NCBI RefSeq assembly: GCF_000337815.1
Contig: NZ_AOLN01000004.1
Coordinates: forward strand, 62,001-126,000
Direction: 5' to 3'
DNA length: 64,000 bases
DNA from: Haloferax mucosum ATCC BAA-1512
GTDB lineage: Archaea; Halobacteriota; Halobacteria; Halobacteriales; Haloferacaceae
Shown here: positions 35,390 to 43,790 of the stretch, piece by piece
Layout of the letters: each line of letters starts with the position of its first letter
Position numbering within the stretch: the first letter of the stretch is position 1
The notes under the pieces: generated by a model
Databases searched by the model: none
What the model was told of the DNA's origin: nothing
What the model saw: only the letters and a program-made list of their open reading frames with translations
Position numbers and translations under genes: made by a program

Positions 35390-36577
35390 ATGCACGTCGT
35401 ATACATCATCGGACAGGATTCGGGCGGCTTGCCCCACTACGCGGCCGAGTTAGCGAACGCGGTTTCGAAACACGCCCACGTGACGGTGTTGAAACCAACC
35501 GACACCTCCGCGGACGAGTTGTTCCGCGACGCTATCGACGTTCGGCCCGTGTTCGAACCGCTGTCGATTTCGATGCCGAAACTTTACACGTTCGGTCTCG
35601 ACCCCCGCGACGTATACCACGGTCTCACCTCCTACAACCGGGTCAAACAGGTCTCCGACCTCGACCCCGATATCGTCCACGACCCGACCGACCTCTTTCC
35701 GCACGTGAAATTTTTCATCAGGCGACACGGTATCGACCGGCAGTTCCCGCTTCTTACGACTCGTCACGAGATTCCGCCGAATCCGTTCTCGCTCGCTCGC
35801 CCCCCGATTTTCGCCGAGAGTCTCGTTGACCTTGCGATTCCCGATGTCCGCGAGCGGCGCGTCGTCGTTCACACGAAGCGCCAACGAGAGGTGTTGTTGA
35901 ACCGCGGGTACGACGAAGAGACGGTCCGAGTCATCCCGCACGGTGCGTACTCGGTGTTCGGAAACAGCGACGACGTTCGCGGCGACCCCGACCCGAACAC
36001 GCTCTTGTTCTTCGGCAACATCGTTCCCCCGAAGGGCCTTCCCACGCTCGTCGAGGCGATTCCGAAGGTCGCACGCGATATCCCCGAGGTGACCCTGATA
36101 ATCGCCGGTGACGGGAAGATTTCGAAGCGGTCGCGCCGCATTATCGACCGACACGAAGCCAACTTTGAGGTCCACAACGAGTTCGTTCCGAACGACCGAG
36201 TGAAGACGCTGTTCTCGCGGGCGACACTCGTCGCCCTGCCGTACCGAAGCCAACAGGGAACGAAAGGTCACAGCGGCGTGCTCGCAACGGCGTTCTCGTT
36301 CGGCAAACCGGTCGTCGCATCGTCCGCAAGCGAGTTCCCCGAACTCGTCGCCGACTCCGGTGCGGGCGTCGTCGTCCCACCGGCGGACCCAGACCGGTTG
36401 GCGACGGCCATCACGTCGGTTCTCTCGGACGACGACGCGAGGGCGACGATGGCCCGGCACAGTCGCGCCATGGCGGACCGACTCTCTTGGGACGCCGTCG
36501 CCGAGCAGTATCTCGACGTGTATGAAACCATCGTCGAAGCGGATCGACTGCCCGGTCACACCCTGTCGACGCCGTGA
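35390..36577 (+). CDS. Glycosyltransferase family 4
   Basis: A 395-residue GT-B enzyme starting 2 nt after the FemAB-like gene. The N-terminal domain has VVYIIGQDSGGLPHYAAELAN; the donor domain has LFFGNIVPPKGLPTLVEAIP, LIIAGDGKISKRS and a C-terminal motif ALPYRSQQGTKGHSGVLATA with SFGKPVVAS. The canonical E-x7-E pair is altered (the EGLP-type glutamate is replaced in the QGTKGHSG region), a variation common in polysaccharide GT4 subgroups. It belongs to the operon deacetylase-FemAB-GT4. Confidence 0.87.
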   Translation: MHVVYIIGQDSGGLPHYAAELANAVSKHAHVTVLKPTDTSADELFRDAIDVRPVFEPLSISMPKLYTFGLDPRDVYHGLTSYNRVKQVSDLDPDIVHDPTDLFPHVKFFIRRHGIDRQFPLLTTRHEIPPNPFSLARPPIFAESLVDLAIPDVRERRVVVHTKRQREVLLNRGYDEETVRVIPHGAYSVFGNSDDVRGDPDPNTLLFFGNIVPPKGLPTLVEAIPKVARDIPEVTLIIAGDGKISKRSRRIIDRHEANFEVHNEFVPNDRVKTLFSRATLVALPYRSQQGTKGHSGVLATAFSFGKPVVASSASEFPELVADSGAGVVVPPADPDRLATAITSVLSDDDARATMARHSRAMADRLSWDAVAEQYLDVYETIVEADRLPGHTLSTP

Positions 36578-36638
36578 CCAATCACCCGTCTCACATCCCA
36601 CTCACTCACGCAGTACCCCTCGACCAAGCAATCCAGAA

Positions 36639-37535
36639 ATGAACCGACGCGAACTCACAAAGCGGGACTTCTTGCGGACGGCCATGGTCGGAACCGCCGT
36701 CTCGGTCACGGGCTGTACGGGACTCTCCCCACAGCGCAACCGCTCTCGTACCAATGGTACCACCCCCGATGGGGCGGACGGACATGCGACCGATTCGAAC
36801 GTGACCGACTCGACCGCGACCAATTCGACCGCAATCAACTCGTCCGCAACCCCGCGATACGACACCATCGACACGGCCGACATGGTGGTGGTGTTCGAAG
36901 ACACGTTCGCCGCCGACGCGCTCGACGAGACCGCGTGGGCGACCGAGTATCCGTGGGGGTCCCGCATCCACAACTACAACGGATACGCCGCGCCGGAGAA
37001 CGTCTACGTCTACCGAAACAGCCTCGTCATCGAAGCCGAGAAGAAACCCCAACACGGAAAGACGTACACGACCGGCGTGGTGACGCCGACCAGAGAGTTC
37101 TCGCCCGGCTACTTCGAGGCCAGCGTGAAGATACCGCCGACAGTCGAGGGGTTCTGGCCGGCGTTTTGGATGACGCCCGTGGACGCGTGGCCGCCAGAAA
37201 TCGACATCTTCGAATTTTTCGGAGCCGACCCGCGAGCGCAGTTGACCTACCACTACTCGGATATGCTCGGCCGCCGACGGAAGGCGAGCGGGACGGCTCC
37301 CGTACCTGACGCGAACACGACCTACCACACCTACGCGGTCGATTGGCGACCCGACGAAATCGTCTGGTACATCGACGGCGTAGCCGTGTTCCAGTTCGGC
37401 GGGTCACACGTCACGTCGCAGGCGATGCGCCTCATATTCAATCTGGGAATCGACGCGCCGTTTCTCGGCACGCCGCGGGACGAGGACCTCCCGGCGGTAC
37501 TGGAAATCGACCACGTTCGCGTCTGGGAACGGTAA
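36639..37535 (+). CDS. GH16 family glycoside hydrolase, Tat lipoprotein
   Basis: A 298-residue exported enzyme. Leader residues RRELTKRDFLRTAMVG and the lipobox VTGC at about 28 mark a Tat-exported lipoprotein; a Ser/Thr/Asn-rich spacer follows. The GH16 jelly-roll covers about residues 75-298, with the catalytic motif EIDIFEF (nucleophile and acid/base Glu), plus WPAFWMTP before it and EIDHVRVWER at the end. GH16 enzymes cut beta-1,3/1,4 glucans or galactans, or act as transglycosylases. Anchored to the outer face of the membrane, it may trim the polymer made here. It converges with a larger GH16 gene only 74 nt away. Confidence 0.88.
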   Translation: MNRRELTKRDFLRTAMVGTAVSVTGCTGLSPQRNRSRTNGTTPDGADGHATDSNVTDSTATNSTAINSSATPRYDTIDTADMVVVFEDTFAADALDETAWATEYPWGSRIHNYNGYAAPENVYVYRNSLVIEAEKKPQHGKTYTTGVVTPTREFSPGYFEASVKIPPTVEGFWPAFWMTPVDAWPPEIDIFEFFGADPRAQLTYHYSDMLGRRRKASGTAPVPDANTTYHTYAVDWRPDEIVWYIDGVAVFQFGGSHVTSQAMRLIFNLGIDAPFLGTPRDEDLPAVLEIDHVRVWER

Positions 37536-37609
37536 CGCAGGCCCGTCAGCCGCGCCGCTCATGGGCACTGAAATATGAAAAATGATGGCACGACTGGTGT
37601 TGTCGTCGG

Positions 37610-39763
37610 TTAGTTGGTGAAGTCCATCGTTTCGCCGTCGAGCGCCGTGACGACACGCCCGCCGAACGTCGAAACGTCGAGTACGTCGCCGCCGATGAGC
37701 CAGTACGCGTCGGCGTCCGTGCCGACAGTCCCGAACAGTTTGCCGTCTTTTCTTTCGTCCGCCGAATCGACGGTCGCCCCCGGCACGTCGGCGGGGAGCA
37801 ACTCGCCGTCGGTTTCGACGATGTAGGTGACGGTACCGCTACTGTCGGGTGCGCGCTCGATGCTGAACAGGTCCAGCGGCGTCCCGTTGATTGAGATGTC
37901 GGCGTCGCCGTCGAGACCGAGCGATTCGACGCGGCCGGTGAATCGGTACTGGTCTTGTCCGGATTCGACAGACCCCGTCGCGGTCGTTCCGTCGATTTCG
38001 TCGCCGCTGTTGAGCGAGTCGGTCGATTGGAGCGCGTCGCTCACTGAGAGCGTGTAGGACGCAGAACCGTCGGACGCGCTTCCGTCGATGGTGATGACGT
38101 TCGGAAGCGGCTCGGGTTCGGCGTTCGGATTCTCCGGGCCGGTTCGTCCCGCATCGACGAGGTTCTCGGTATCGACGGGTTCGTCATCGACGTACACCTG
38201 GAGCGGGCCGGTGTACTGGAGGTCGATGATTTCGCCGCGGAACCAGAAGCCGTCGCCGTTGAGAGAGCCACCGCTGACGCTCCCGCCTGCGATGGTCCCG
38301 TCGGCGGAGACCCACTCGTCGGACTCGCCGCTTCCGACTTCGTTCGGGTCGATGGAGATGTCGCCACCGCTCGTCTCGAAGGCGTAGGTGGCTTCGTCGC
38401 CGTCGGCCGAGCGAACCCACACGTAGTGTTCCTCGCTTGTGTCGCTTCCCGATGTCGAGCCGTCGGAGGTATCGTCTGTGGAGTCGTCCGACGAGTCGTT
38501 CGTCTGCGTTCCGGTCACGAGCGAGTCGGCCTCGACTAACTGGTCGTCGATGTAGACTTCGAGCGGGCCGGTGTACGCGAGGTCGTTCACTTCGCCGTGG
38601 AAGTAAAAGCCGTCACCGTTGAGAGAGCCACCGCTGACGCTCCCACCGGCGGCGGTCCCGTCGGCGGAGACCCACTCGTCGGACTCGCCGCTTCCGACTT
38701 CGTTCGAGTCGATTCGAATCTCGCCGCCCGTCGTGTGGAACTCGTAGGTGGCTTCGTCGCCGTTGGACGAGCGCACCCAGATGTAGTGTTCCGTGTCGTC
38801 GATGTTCGAGGTGTCGCTCGAACTGTCCGAATCGTCTGTGCTTCCGGAGCCACTCGACGTACCGCTGTCGGGGGCGTACTCCCAGACGCGGACCCAATCG
38901 ACGACCATCGACTCGCCCCACGATTCGGAACGGTCGGTCCGTCCGATGCGGTCGATGTGGATGTTGAGCATCATGTAGAACGGCGCACCGCCGTTCAGCG
39001 ACGCCATGATGGTGTTGTCTGCCGTCTCCGCGACTTTCACGCCGTCGACGTAGTGTACCACGCGGTCTTCCTGCCACTCACACCCGTAGATGTGGAAGTC
39101 TTTCGAGAGATCGACGCCCGCGTCGTACGACGCCGGTTCGTCCTCGTGGGTCGATGAGTCTCCTTTGATACCGGAACTGGAGTAGTGGATGTGGTGGTGC
39201 GACGTGTGCGTGTCGCCGTAGTCGTCGCCGGTCTGGAATAGTTCGACGAAGTCGATTTCCGGCGGCCACGACTCGTCGTTCGGCTTCGCCCAGAACGCGG
39301 GGAGGAACCCGGTGCGGTCGGGCATCTTGATTTTCGCTTCCCAGTAGCTTCCGGGACCGAAGTAGACGTTCCCGCGTGAGTGGATGGACCCGGCTTTGAT
39401 ATCGTCGCCGTCGTGGGTTCCAGTGAGGTGGAGTTTTCCGTCGCGGAGTTCGACGTTCTCATCGACGATACGTTCCGGAGAGCCGGTCGTTTCGCGTCCC
39501 CACCCGAATCCGATTCCCCAGCTATCAGTATCCAGAGAGCCGGAATCGAACGTGTCTTCGAATGCGAGGGCCCAATCGGCTTGGTTCTGCGGACCTCCTT
39601 CAGAGACGGCCGCGGAGCCAGGCACACCGAAACTTGCGGCACCGAGAGCGGTCAACGCACCGACGCCCGAAACCTTGAGCAGGTTCCGTCGTCCGAGTTG
39701 GAGGGAGTCACCGTCCGTTTCTTCGTCCGGAGCGTCCGGACAATCGTCGCCTGTCATTGTCAC
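37610..39763 (-). CDS. Tat-exported GH16 glycoside hydrolase with four C-terminal modules
   Basis: A 717-residue exported enzyme. LGRRNLLKVSGVGALTALG (about 23-41) is the Tat signal, with no lipobox Cys. The catalytic domain (about 60-300) contains GFLPAFWAKPNDESWPPEID and the active-site motif EIDFVELF. After an acidic Ser-rich linker come two nearly identical modules (HYIWVRSSNGDEATYEF, HYVWVRSADGDEATYAF) and two related ones (from NVITIDGSASDGSASY and from GTVTYIVETDGEL). These modules resemble those of the beta-helix protein at 17868. The enzyme probably binds and cuts the locus polysaccharide outside the cell. Confidence 0.88.
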   Translation of the reverse strand: MTMTGDDCPDAPDEETDGDSLQLGRRNLLKVSGVGALTALGAASFGVPGSAAVSEGGPQNQADWALAFEDTFDSGSLDTDSWGIGFGWGRETTGSPERIVDENVELRDGKLHLTGTHDGDDIKAGSIHSRGNVYFGPGSYWEAKIKMPDRTGFLPAFWAKPNDESWPPEIDFVELFQTGDDYGDTHTSHHHIHYSSSGIKGDSSTHEDEPASYDAGVDLSKDFHIYGCEWQEDRVVHYVDGVKVAETADNTIMASLNGGAPFYMMLNIHIDRIGRTDRSESWGESMVVDWVRVWEYAPDSGTSSGSGSTDDSDSSSDTSNIDDTEHYIWVRSSNGDEATYEFHTTGGEIRIDSNEVGSGESDEWVSADGTAAGGSVSGGSLNGDGFYFHGEVNDLAYTGPLEVYIDDQLVEADSLVTGTQTNDSSDDSTDDTSDGSTSGSDTSEEHYVWVRSADGDEATYAFETSGGDISIDPNEVGSGESDEWVSADGTIAGGSVSGGSLNGDGFWFRGEIIDLQYTGPLQVYVDDEPVDTENLVDAGRTGPENPNAEPEPLPNVITIDGSASDGSASYTLSVSDALQSTDSLNSGDEIDGTTATGSVESGQDQYRFTGRVESLGLDGDADISINGTPLDLFSIERAPDSSGTVTYIVETDGELLPADVPGATVDSADERKDGKLFGTVGTDADAYWLIGGDVLDVSTFGGRVVTALDGETMDFTN
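38161..38430 (-). repeat. 360-nt tandem direct repeat in the GH16 gene, copy B
   Basis: Bases 38161-38430 repeat 38521-38790 at a constant 360-nt offset, with stretches such as 38299-38355 almost unchanged. Each copy encodes one C-terminal module. The near identity at synonymous sites points to recent tandem duplication or concerted evolution. Confidence 0.8.
38521..38790 (-). repeat. 360-nt tandem direct repeat in the GH16 gene, copy A
   Basis: Partner of the repeat at 38161-38430. On the coding strand this is the first of the two modules (HYIWVRSSNG type). Module number could change by recombination between the copies. Confidence 0.8.
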
Positions 39764-40230
39764 AGGTTCCTGAATGAAGGACCATCATATAGGTCTTTTT
39801 TGAATGACTTTGTAGATAATGGGGTATTAATTGAACAATCTTTGCATGTCTAGGATAAAACCAAGTCTAAATTTTGAACTATAAGGTCACTATTTTATAA
39901 AAATTCAAATCATAGATATGGTTCGGTTAAAATGAAACTCAGTATAATATATGATTGAGCTATCGAGTCGCACGAGTCGGCGTCTCACGCCCGAGAAAAT
40001 GCGTGCAGTCTCACGGTTCTCCCGACCGGGTCGTCGTTCCCGGCACCATGTATATTCTATTTTGATAGTCTCAGCTTCCAGAACGGGTCTCGATGCGGCG
40101 TTTTAAATTTAACAGTAATTCCGAGGAATCTCTCGCTTAAGACGCTGTTAACGACATCTCTGTATTGTGATATAATCGCTGAGTGTATCCTATTGTTGAA
40201 TGTTATCATATGGCATGTTTGAACTCACTG
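39764..40230. other. AT-rich spacer with GH16 promoter
   Basis: This 467-nt stretch has no gene and is markedly AT-rich, with many A/T runs between 39820 and 39960. On the minus strand CTATATGA at 39785-39793 lies about 25-30 nt before the GH16 start, a good TATA box for a leaderless mRNA. The right part (40100-40230) also lacks a gene. Confidence 0.5.
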
Positions 40231-40743
40231 TCAGCCGTGTTCAGCCCGTGAGCGCGCGTACCACCAGAGGACTACGACGACAGCGACGGCCATCTGTGCA
40301 ACCACCGACGGCGTCAGTTCGAGCGCGCGGAAACGGGCTATCGCTCCTATCTCTGGGCCGTAATCGACGGCGGGGACGAGCGGCCAGAAGACGAACACCG
40401 CCTCGTCGAGGTCGCCCGCGACCACGACGGGGAGCACGTCGCCGACGATGTGTGTCCCGTATCCGGCGAGAAACGCGACCGCCTCCTCGCTTCGGGGGCC
40501 GTCCTTTGTGGCTCGATATAACACGACGGCGACGAGCGCGAACGTGAGCATCGAGTGTGCAAGCGACCGACCGGTGGGCAGTAGTCCGAGGTTCCACGCG
40601 AGCGGTTTGTCCACGAGGTCTGGAAACTGCGTTCCAATAGCCAGCGACACTCCGACGGCGACCCGCGCGATACCCAACTCCCGGATGCGACGATAGACGA
40701 CGTACACGACTGCGCCGAACACGAGGTGTCCCCACGGCCACAT
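40231..40743 (-). CDS. YdjM-type membrane metal-dependent hydrolase family protein, paralogue
   Basis: A 170-residue membrane protein matching the one at 5608 in its signature parts: MWPWGHLVFGAVVY (His6), TQFPDLVDKPLAWN near 38-51, SLAHSML near 60, and GYGTHIVGDVLP near 95. Five hydrophobic segments. The conserved His/Asp residues are those proposed to bind metal in this family of putative hydrolases. TATA-like GTATAGCTTAA (minus strand) occurs about 25-35 nt upstream of the start. Substrate unknown. Confidence 0.75.
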   Translation of the reverse strand: MWPWGHLVFGAVVYVVYRRIRELGIARVAVGVSLAIGTQFPDLVDKPLAWNLGLLPTGRSLAHSMLTFALVAVVLYRATKDGPRSEEAVAFLAGYGTHIVGDVLPVVVAGDLDEAVFVFWPLVPAVDYGPEIGAIARFRALELTPSVVAQMAVAVVVVLWWYARSRAEHG

Positions 40744-40803
40744 GACTGTATGGTCTTCAGGGAGCGGGTTAAGCTATACACCCGCTACCCGAGCCGCGTC
40801 GTT

Positions 40804-41853
40804 CTACGCCGTCGTTTCGTCGCCCGACTCGGCCGATTCGTCAGCGCCGTCGGTCACCGTCACCCAGATGTATGCCGACCGATAGGCCGTCTCGGTGCTC
40901 GGCTCTGTGGGTGCTGACCCCTCGTACAGGAAGTACGTGAGCCGTAGGTTCTCGCCGGTGAGTTCCGGCGCAAAGCTGTGTCTCGTTCGCCACGTCTCGC
41001 CGTCCGCGACCGTCTGCGTCTGCTGGCCGAGTGGCTGTCGTTCGACGACGGCCGTTTCTCCACCCGACTGCTCGACGCGCTGGAGTTCGGCGACGAGCGT
41101 GTAACTCGTCTCCTCGCCTTCGAAGTTGCTGACGCTGACGTACAGTTCGCTTTGCTCGTCGATGGTCAACGACGAGGGGTAGTCGGCGGCGACGAACCCG
41201 CCCGACGCGTCCTCGGTGAGAAGCGAGAGGCTCGAATACGCCTCGCCGCCGCTCGTATCGACGAGCGCGAACCCGAGACTTGCGACCGCGAGCACGATTG
41301 CGACCGCGAGCGCGACGTTCAGTGCCGAGTCGATTCGGTCCGGTCGGTCGAACGCGTCCGTAATCTCGGCGTGCCACTGCCGAACCGGTATGTGAAATTG
41401 TCGTGCCGGTCGCAGTCGTTGGCGTCGAACCTCGCCGACGGTGAGTCCCGCGAGGATGACAAGCGAGAGCGCGGTGAGCACGACGTACAGATTCAGTCCG
41501 AGTCCAAGCCAAAGAACGACCAGTCCGACGACTGGAAGCAGTGCGACACTCATCCCGAACGAGAGCGCGAGGCGTTCGGCGAGGCTCAGACTCGCGTTCC
41601 ACTCGAACGGTTCGAACACCGGTCCGTGCATCTCCGGGTCTAACTCCTTTCCCGGGAACAATGCGAGAAGCAGTGCGTATCCCGGTAGAAACAGGAGAAT
41701 CGGTAGTCCGAAGAGTGCCTGTACGGTCGGCACGACGTGAAGCAACGCGCCGATGTAGCCTAATACGACGACCGCCAGCGAAATGGGTATGTCGAGAGAT
41801 AGCTCACCGAGCGCTCGGTTGACCCTCCCTTTGCTGTGTGATGTTGACCCCAT
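40804..41853 (-). CDS. DUF1616 membrane protein
   Basis: A 349-residue protein of the archaeal DUF1616 family. Four membrane segments lie in about residues 20-160 (VLGYIGALLHVVPTVQALF, PILLFLPGYALLLALFPG, LSFGMSVALLPVVGLVVLWL, and another), one more near 190, then an extracellular domain (from SSLSLLTEDASGGFVAADYP) with beta-strand character up to the C-terminus. Haloarchaeal DUF1616 genes are often found with glycosylation and polysaccharide genes, but no activity is known. The next minus-strand gene upstream is a GT2, 75 nt away. Confidence 0.82.
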   Translation of the reverse strand: MGSTSHSKGRVNRALGELSLDIPISLAVVVLGYIGALLHVVPTVQALFGLPILLFLPGYALLLALFPGKELDPEMHGPVFEPFEWNASLSLAERLALSFGMSVALLPVVGLVVLWLGLGLNLYVVLTALSLVILAGLTVGEVRRQRLRPARQFHIPVRQWHAEITDAFDRPDRIDSALNVALAVAIVLAVASLGFALVDTSGGEAYSSLSLLTEDASGGFVAADYPSSLTIDEQSELYVSVSNFEGEETSYTLVAELQRVEQSGGETAVVERQPLGQQTQTVADGETWRTRHSFAPELTGENLRLTYFLYEGSAPTEPSTETAYRSAYIWVTVTDGADESAESGDETTA

Positions 41854-41881
41854 TAGATAGATAGATGTCCGGTCTAGCGTG

Positions 41882-41888
41882 TTGTTAT
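41882..41888 (-). promoter_or_regulatory. CAATAACAA promoter-like element of the DUF1616 gene
   Basis: On the minus strand CTCAATAACAACACGCTAG lies with its AT core 29-35 nt before the ATG at 41853. It matches the element before the membrane-protein gene at 13895 in both sequence and spacing, supporting a shared basal promoter type. Confidence 0.45.
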
Positions 41889-41928
41889 TGAGCGCCTCAC
41901 TTGCCTCCGTGACGCCGGTAGACGGGAG

Positions 41929-43077
41929 TTAACGGTCTTCTCTTCCGGGTCGGTTCTCTCTGTTGAGTCGGTCTCTTCGCCGGGGATGTGCCTCGCCATC
42001 CGCGTTCGGCGACTCCCGAGTCTCCAGTGCCTCCCGCGACTCCCGTGACGCCGACGAGTCTGTCGAGTCCGCTGGCTCGCCCGCCAGTCGCACTTTCAGT
42101 CGCTCGTTCTCGCGTCTATCGAGGAGCATCGCACCCGCGAGTGAGGTGAGACCACCGGCGACACCGGCGACTTCTCGACGCTCCGGTTTGGTCCGCGAAA
42201 CGAGTCTGCGGCCCAGTCGGAGCGTTCCGGCGACAACTCCCACGACGCCGAGTACGTACAACACGATGACCGGGTGGACCACCGTCGAGCCGTACCGAAC
42301 GCGCAACCGCCAGAGGAAGTCTCTGAGCAGGAGAAACGACAGTCCTGGAACGAACGTGGTGTACTCGATACCGCTTTCTTCGTCGCCGTAGCGGGCGTTC
42401 ATCGGGACGGTTGCGACGCGCTTTTCGGCGACGTTCAGATGCACGAGCAGGTCGTTCAAAAAGCCGTACCGGTCGTACAGTCGGTCGCGGTCGAGGTCGG
42501 AGAGGGCGGCCGCCGAGAGGACCGTGTAGCCGTTTTGCGGGTCGCGGATGTGCCAGTAGCCGCTGGCGATTCGGGTCAGTCCCGAAAGGACGAGGTTTCC
42601 GAAGAGTCGCCACACCGGCATTCCCCGCCAATGAGTCGGCCCGGCTAATCTGTCGCCGACGGCGTAGTCTGCCGTTCCGTCGGCGACGGGGTCGATAAGA
42701 GACGTCATGATTTCGGGGTCCATCTGTCCGTCGCCGTCCATCACGACGATGATGTCCATCTCGTCTGCGAGCGCGCGCTCGTAGCCGGTTTTCACCGCGG
42801 CACCGCGTCCTCGGTTGACCGGATGTCGAATCGGAATCACACGATGGTCGGCTTGTTCCCCGCCGTCGGGTGCCAGCGGCGTCTCCGGTTCGTTTCGGTC
42901 GTGTTTGTTCGCGCGCGTCGCATAACTCCGAATCACGTCCCACGTCCGGTCGGTCGAGCGGTCATCGACGGCGTAGATTCGATCGACGAACGATGGAACC
43001 GTGTCGATGACTTCGCCGACGAACCGCTCTTCGTTGTACGCCGGTACGACGACGCCGACGGTGTTACCGCGGTACAT
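41929..43077 (-). CDS. Glycosyltransferase family 2, dolichyl-phosphate sugar synthase-like
   Basis: A 382-residue GT-A enzyme. VGVVVPAYNEERFVGEVID, AVDDRSTDRTWDVIRSY, HPVNRGRGAAVKTGYERAL and VMDGDGQMDPEIM (metal site) are the hallmarks; QNGYTVLSAAAL and YGFLNDLLVHLNVAEKRV follow as in polyprenyl-phosphate glycosyltransferases. Two membrane segments (about 265-320) anchor it, followed by an unusual 60-residue tail rich in Arg, Glu and Ser. It probably charges dolichyl phosphate with a sugar for use by the GT-C-like enzymes outside. Confidence 0.87.
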   Translation of the reverse strand: MYRGNTVGVVVPAYNEERFVGEVIDTVPSFVDRIYAVDDRSTDRTWDVIRSYATRANKHDRNEPETPLAPDGGEQADHRVIPIRHPVNRGRGAAVKTGYERALADEMDIIVVMDGDGQMDPEIMTSLIDPVADGTADYAVGDRLAGPTHWRGMPVWRLFGNLVLSGLTRIASGYWHIRDPQNGYTVLSAAALSDLDRDRLYDRYGFLNDLLVHLNVAEKRVATVPMNARYGDEESGIEYTTFVPGLSFLLLRDFLWRLRVRYGSTVVHPVIVLYVLGVVGVVAGTLRLGRRLVSRTKPERREVAGVAGGLTSLAGAMLLDRRENERLKVRLAGEPADSTDSSASRESREALETRESPNADGEAHPRRRDRLNRENRPGREDR

Positions 43078-43790
43078 CGCGGTTCTCCGTTCGACCCGGG
43101 TTCGTGCGTCGGGTGGCGTCTGGGCGAACGCCGACTTTCCGTCGTCCTAGTGGAGGCGACCCGCGGTGCAGTGTACGTAGGAACATCGATACTTCGACTG
43201 GCTGATTGTGCTGTTGGTCGCTTTGTTAGTCGTAAGCAACACGAAATGAAAGCTGAAATTCAGTGATTTAGGACGGTTTATGCATCCGTCTACCGCAACC
43301 AAGGCGACTGACTTATCAGTTATATATTCAATTTACTGCGATAGTATTCTGATATGATGTGTCTGTGAGTGTGTGGTGCAGATGCCGTCTCTCACCCGGG
43401 TGCTCAATCGTTGTTTCGGCCGGGTCGTGCTGACTGCACTGGTTGGCCCACGAACCGGCCACGTTGGCTGGTTGGTCACGCACCGACTGTCTCGGCTCTC
43501 GCAATTGCTCTCAGTTCGACTCGGCGGCCCCACGCTTACGCCCGCCCCGGGAACGTGGTCGATTTGGCCCGCCGTGTCTTTTTCTTCTGTCGGGCGTAGT
43601 GACCGACTACCATCCGGATTCGACGCTGTTCGGTGGTTACAGACCATTTACCAATCACCTCCTGCTCCTAATTGACGAAGCGAATGTCCCTTCGACGCTG
43701 GTCCCTTCCGCCTTCTCTTGGTTCGCGCCCGGCGCTTCCGATTCGTTCGAACAGTCAACGACCGCCGCGGTCGAACTCGGGTATCGACTC
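43078..43790. other. Intergenic spacer before the beta-helix lipoprotein
   Basis: This 713-nt divergent spacer holds no supported gene. Several short open frames exist on both strands, but none has family sequence or a start signal. AT-rich patches near 43250-43350 probably hold promoters. The reading frame of the downstream lipoprotein stays open back to 43443, yet the Tat leader fixes its start at 43791. Confidence 0.4.

Noticed and set aside
43373-43675. 100-codon plus frame before the beta-helix lipoprotein
   Set aside because: No recognisable domain, overlapping equally long frames in other phases, and no start signal.
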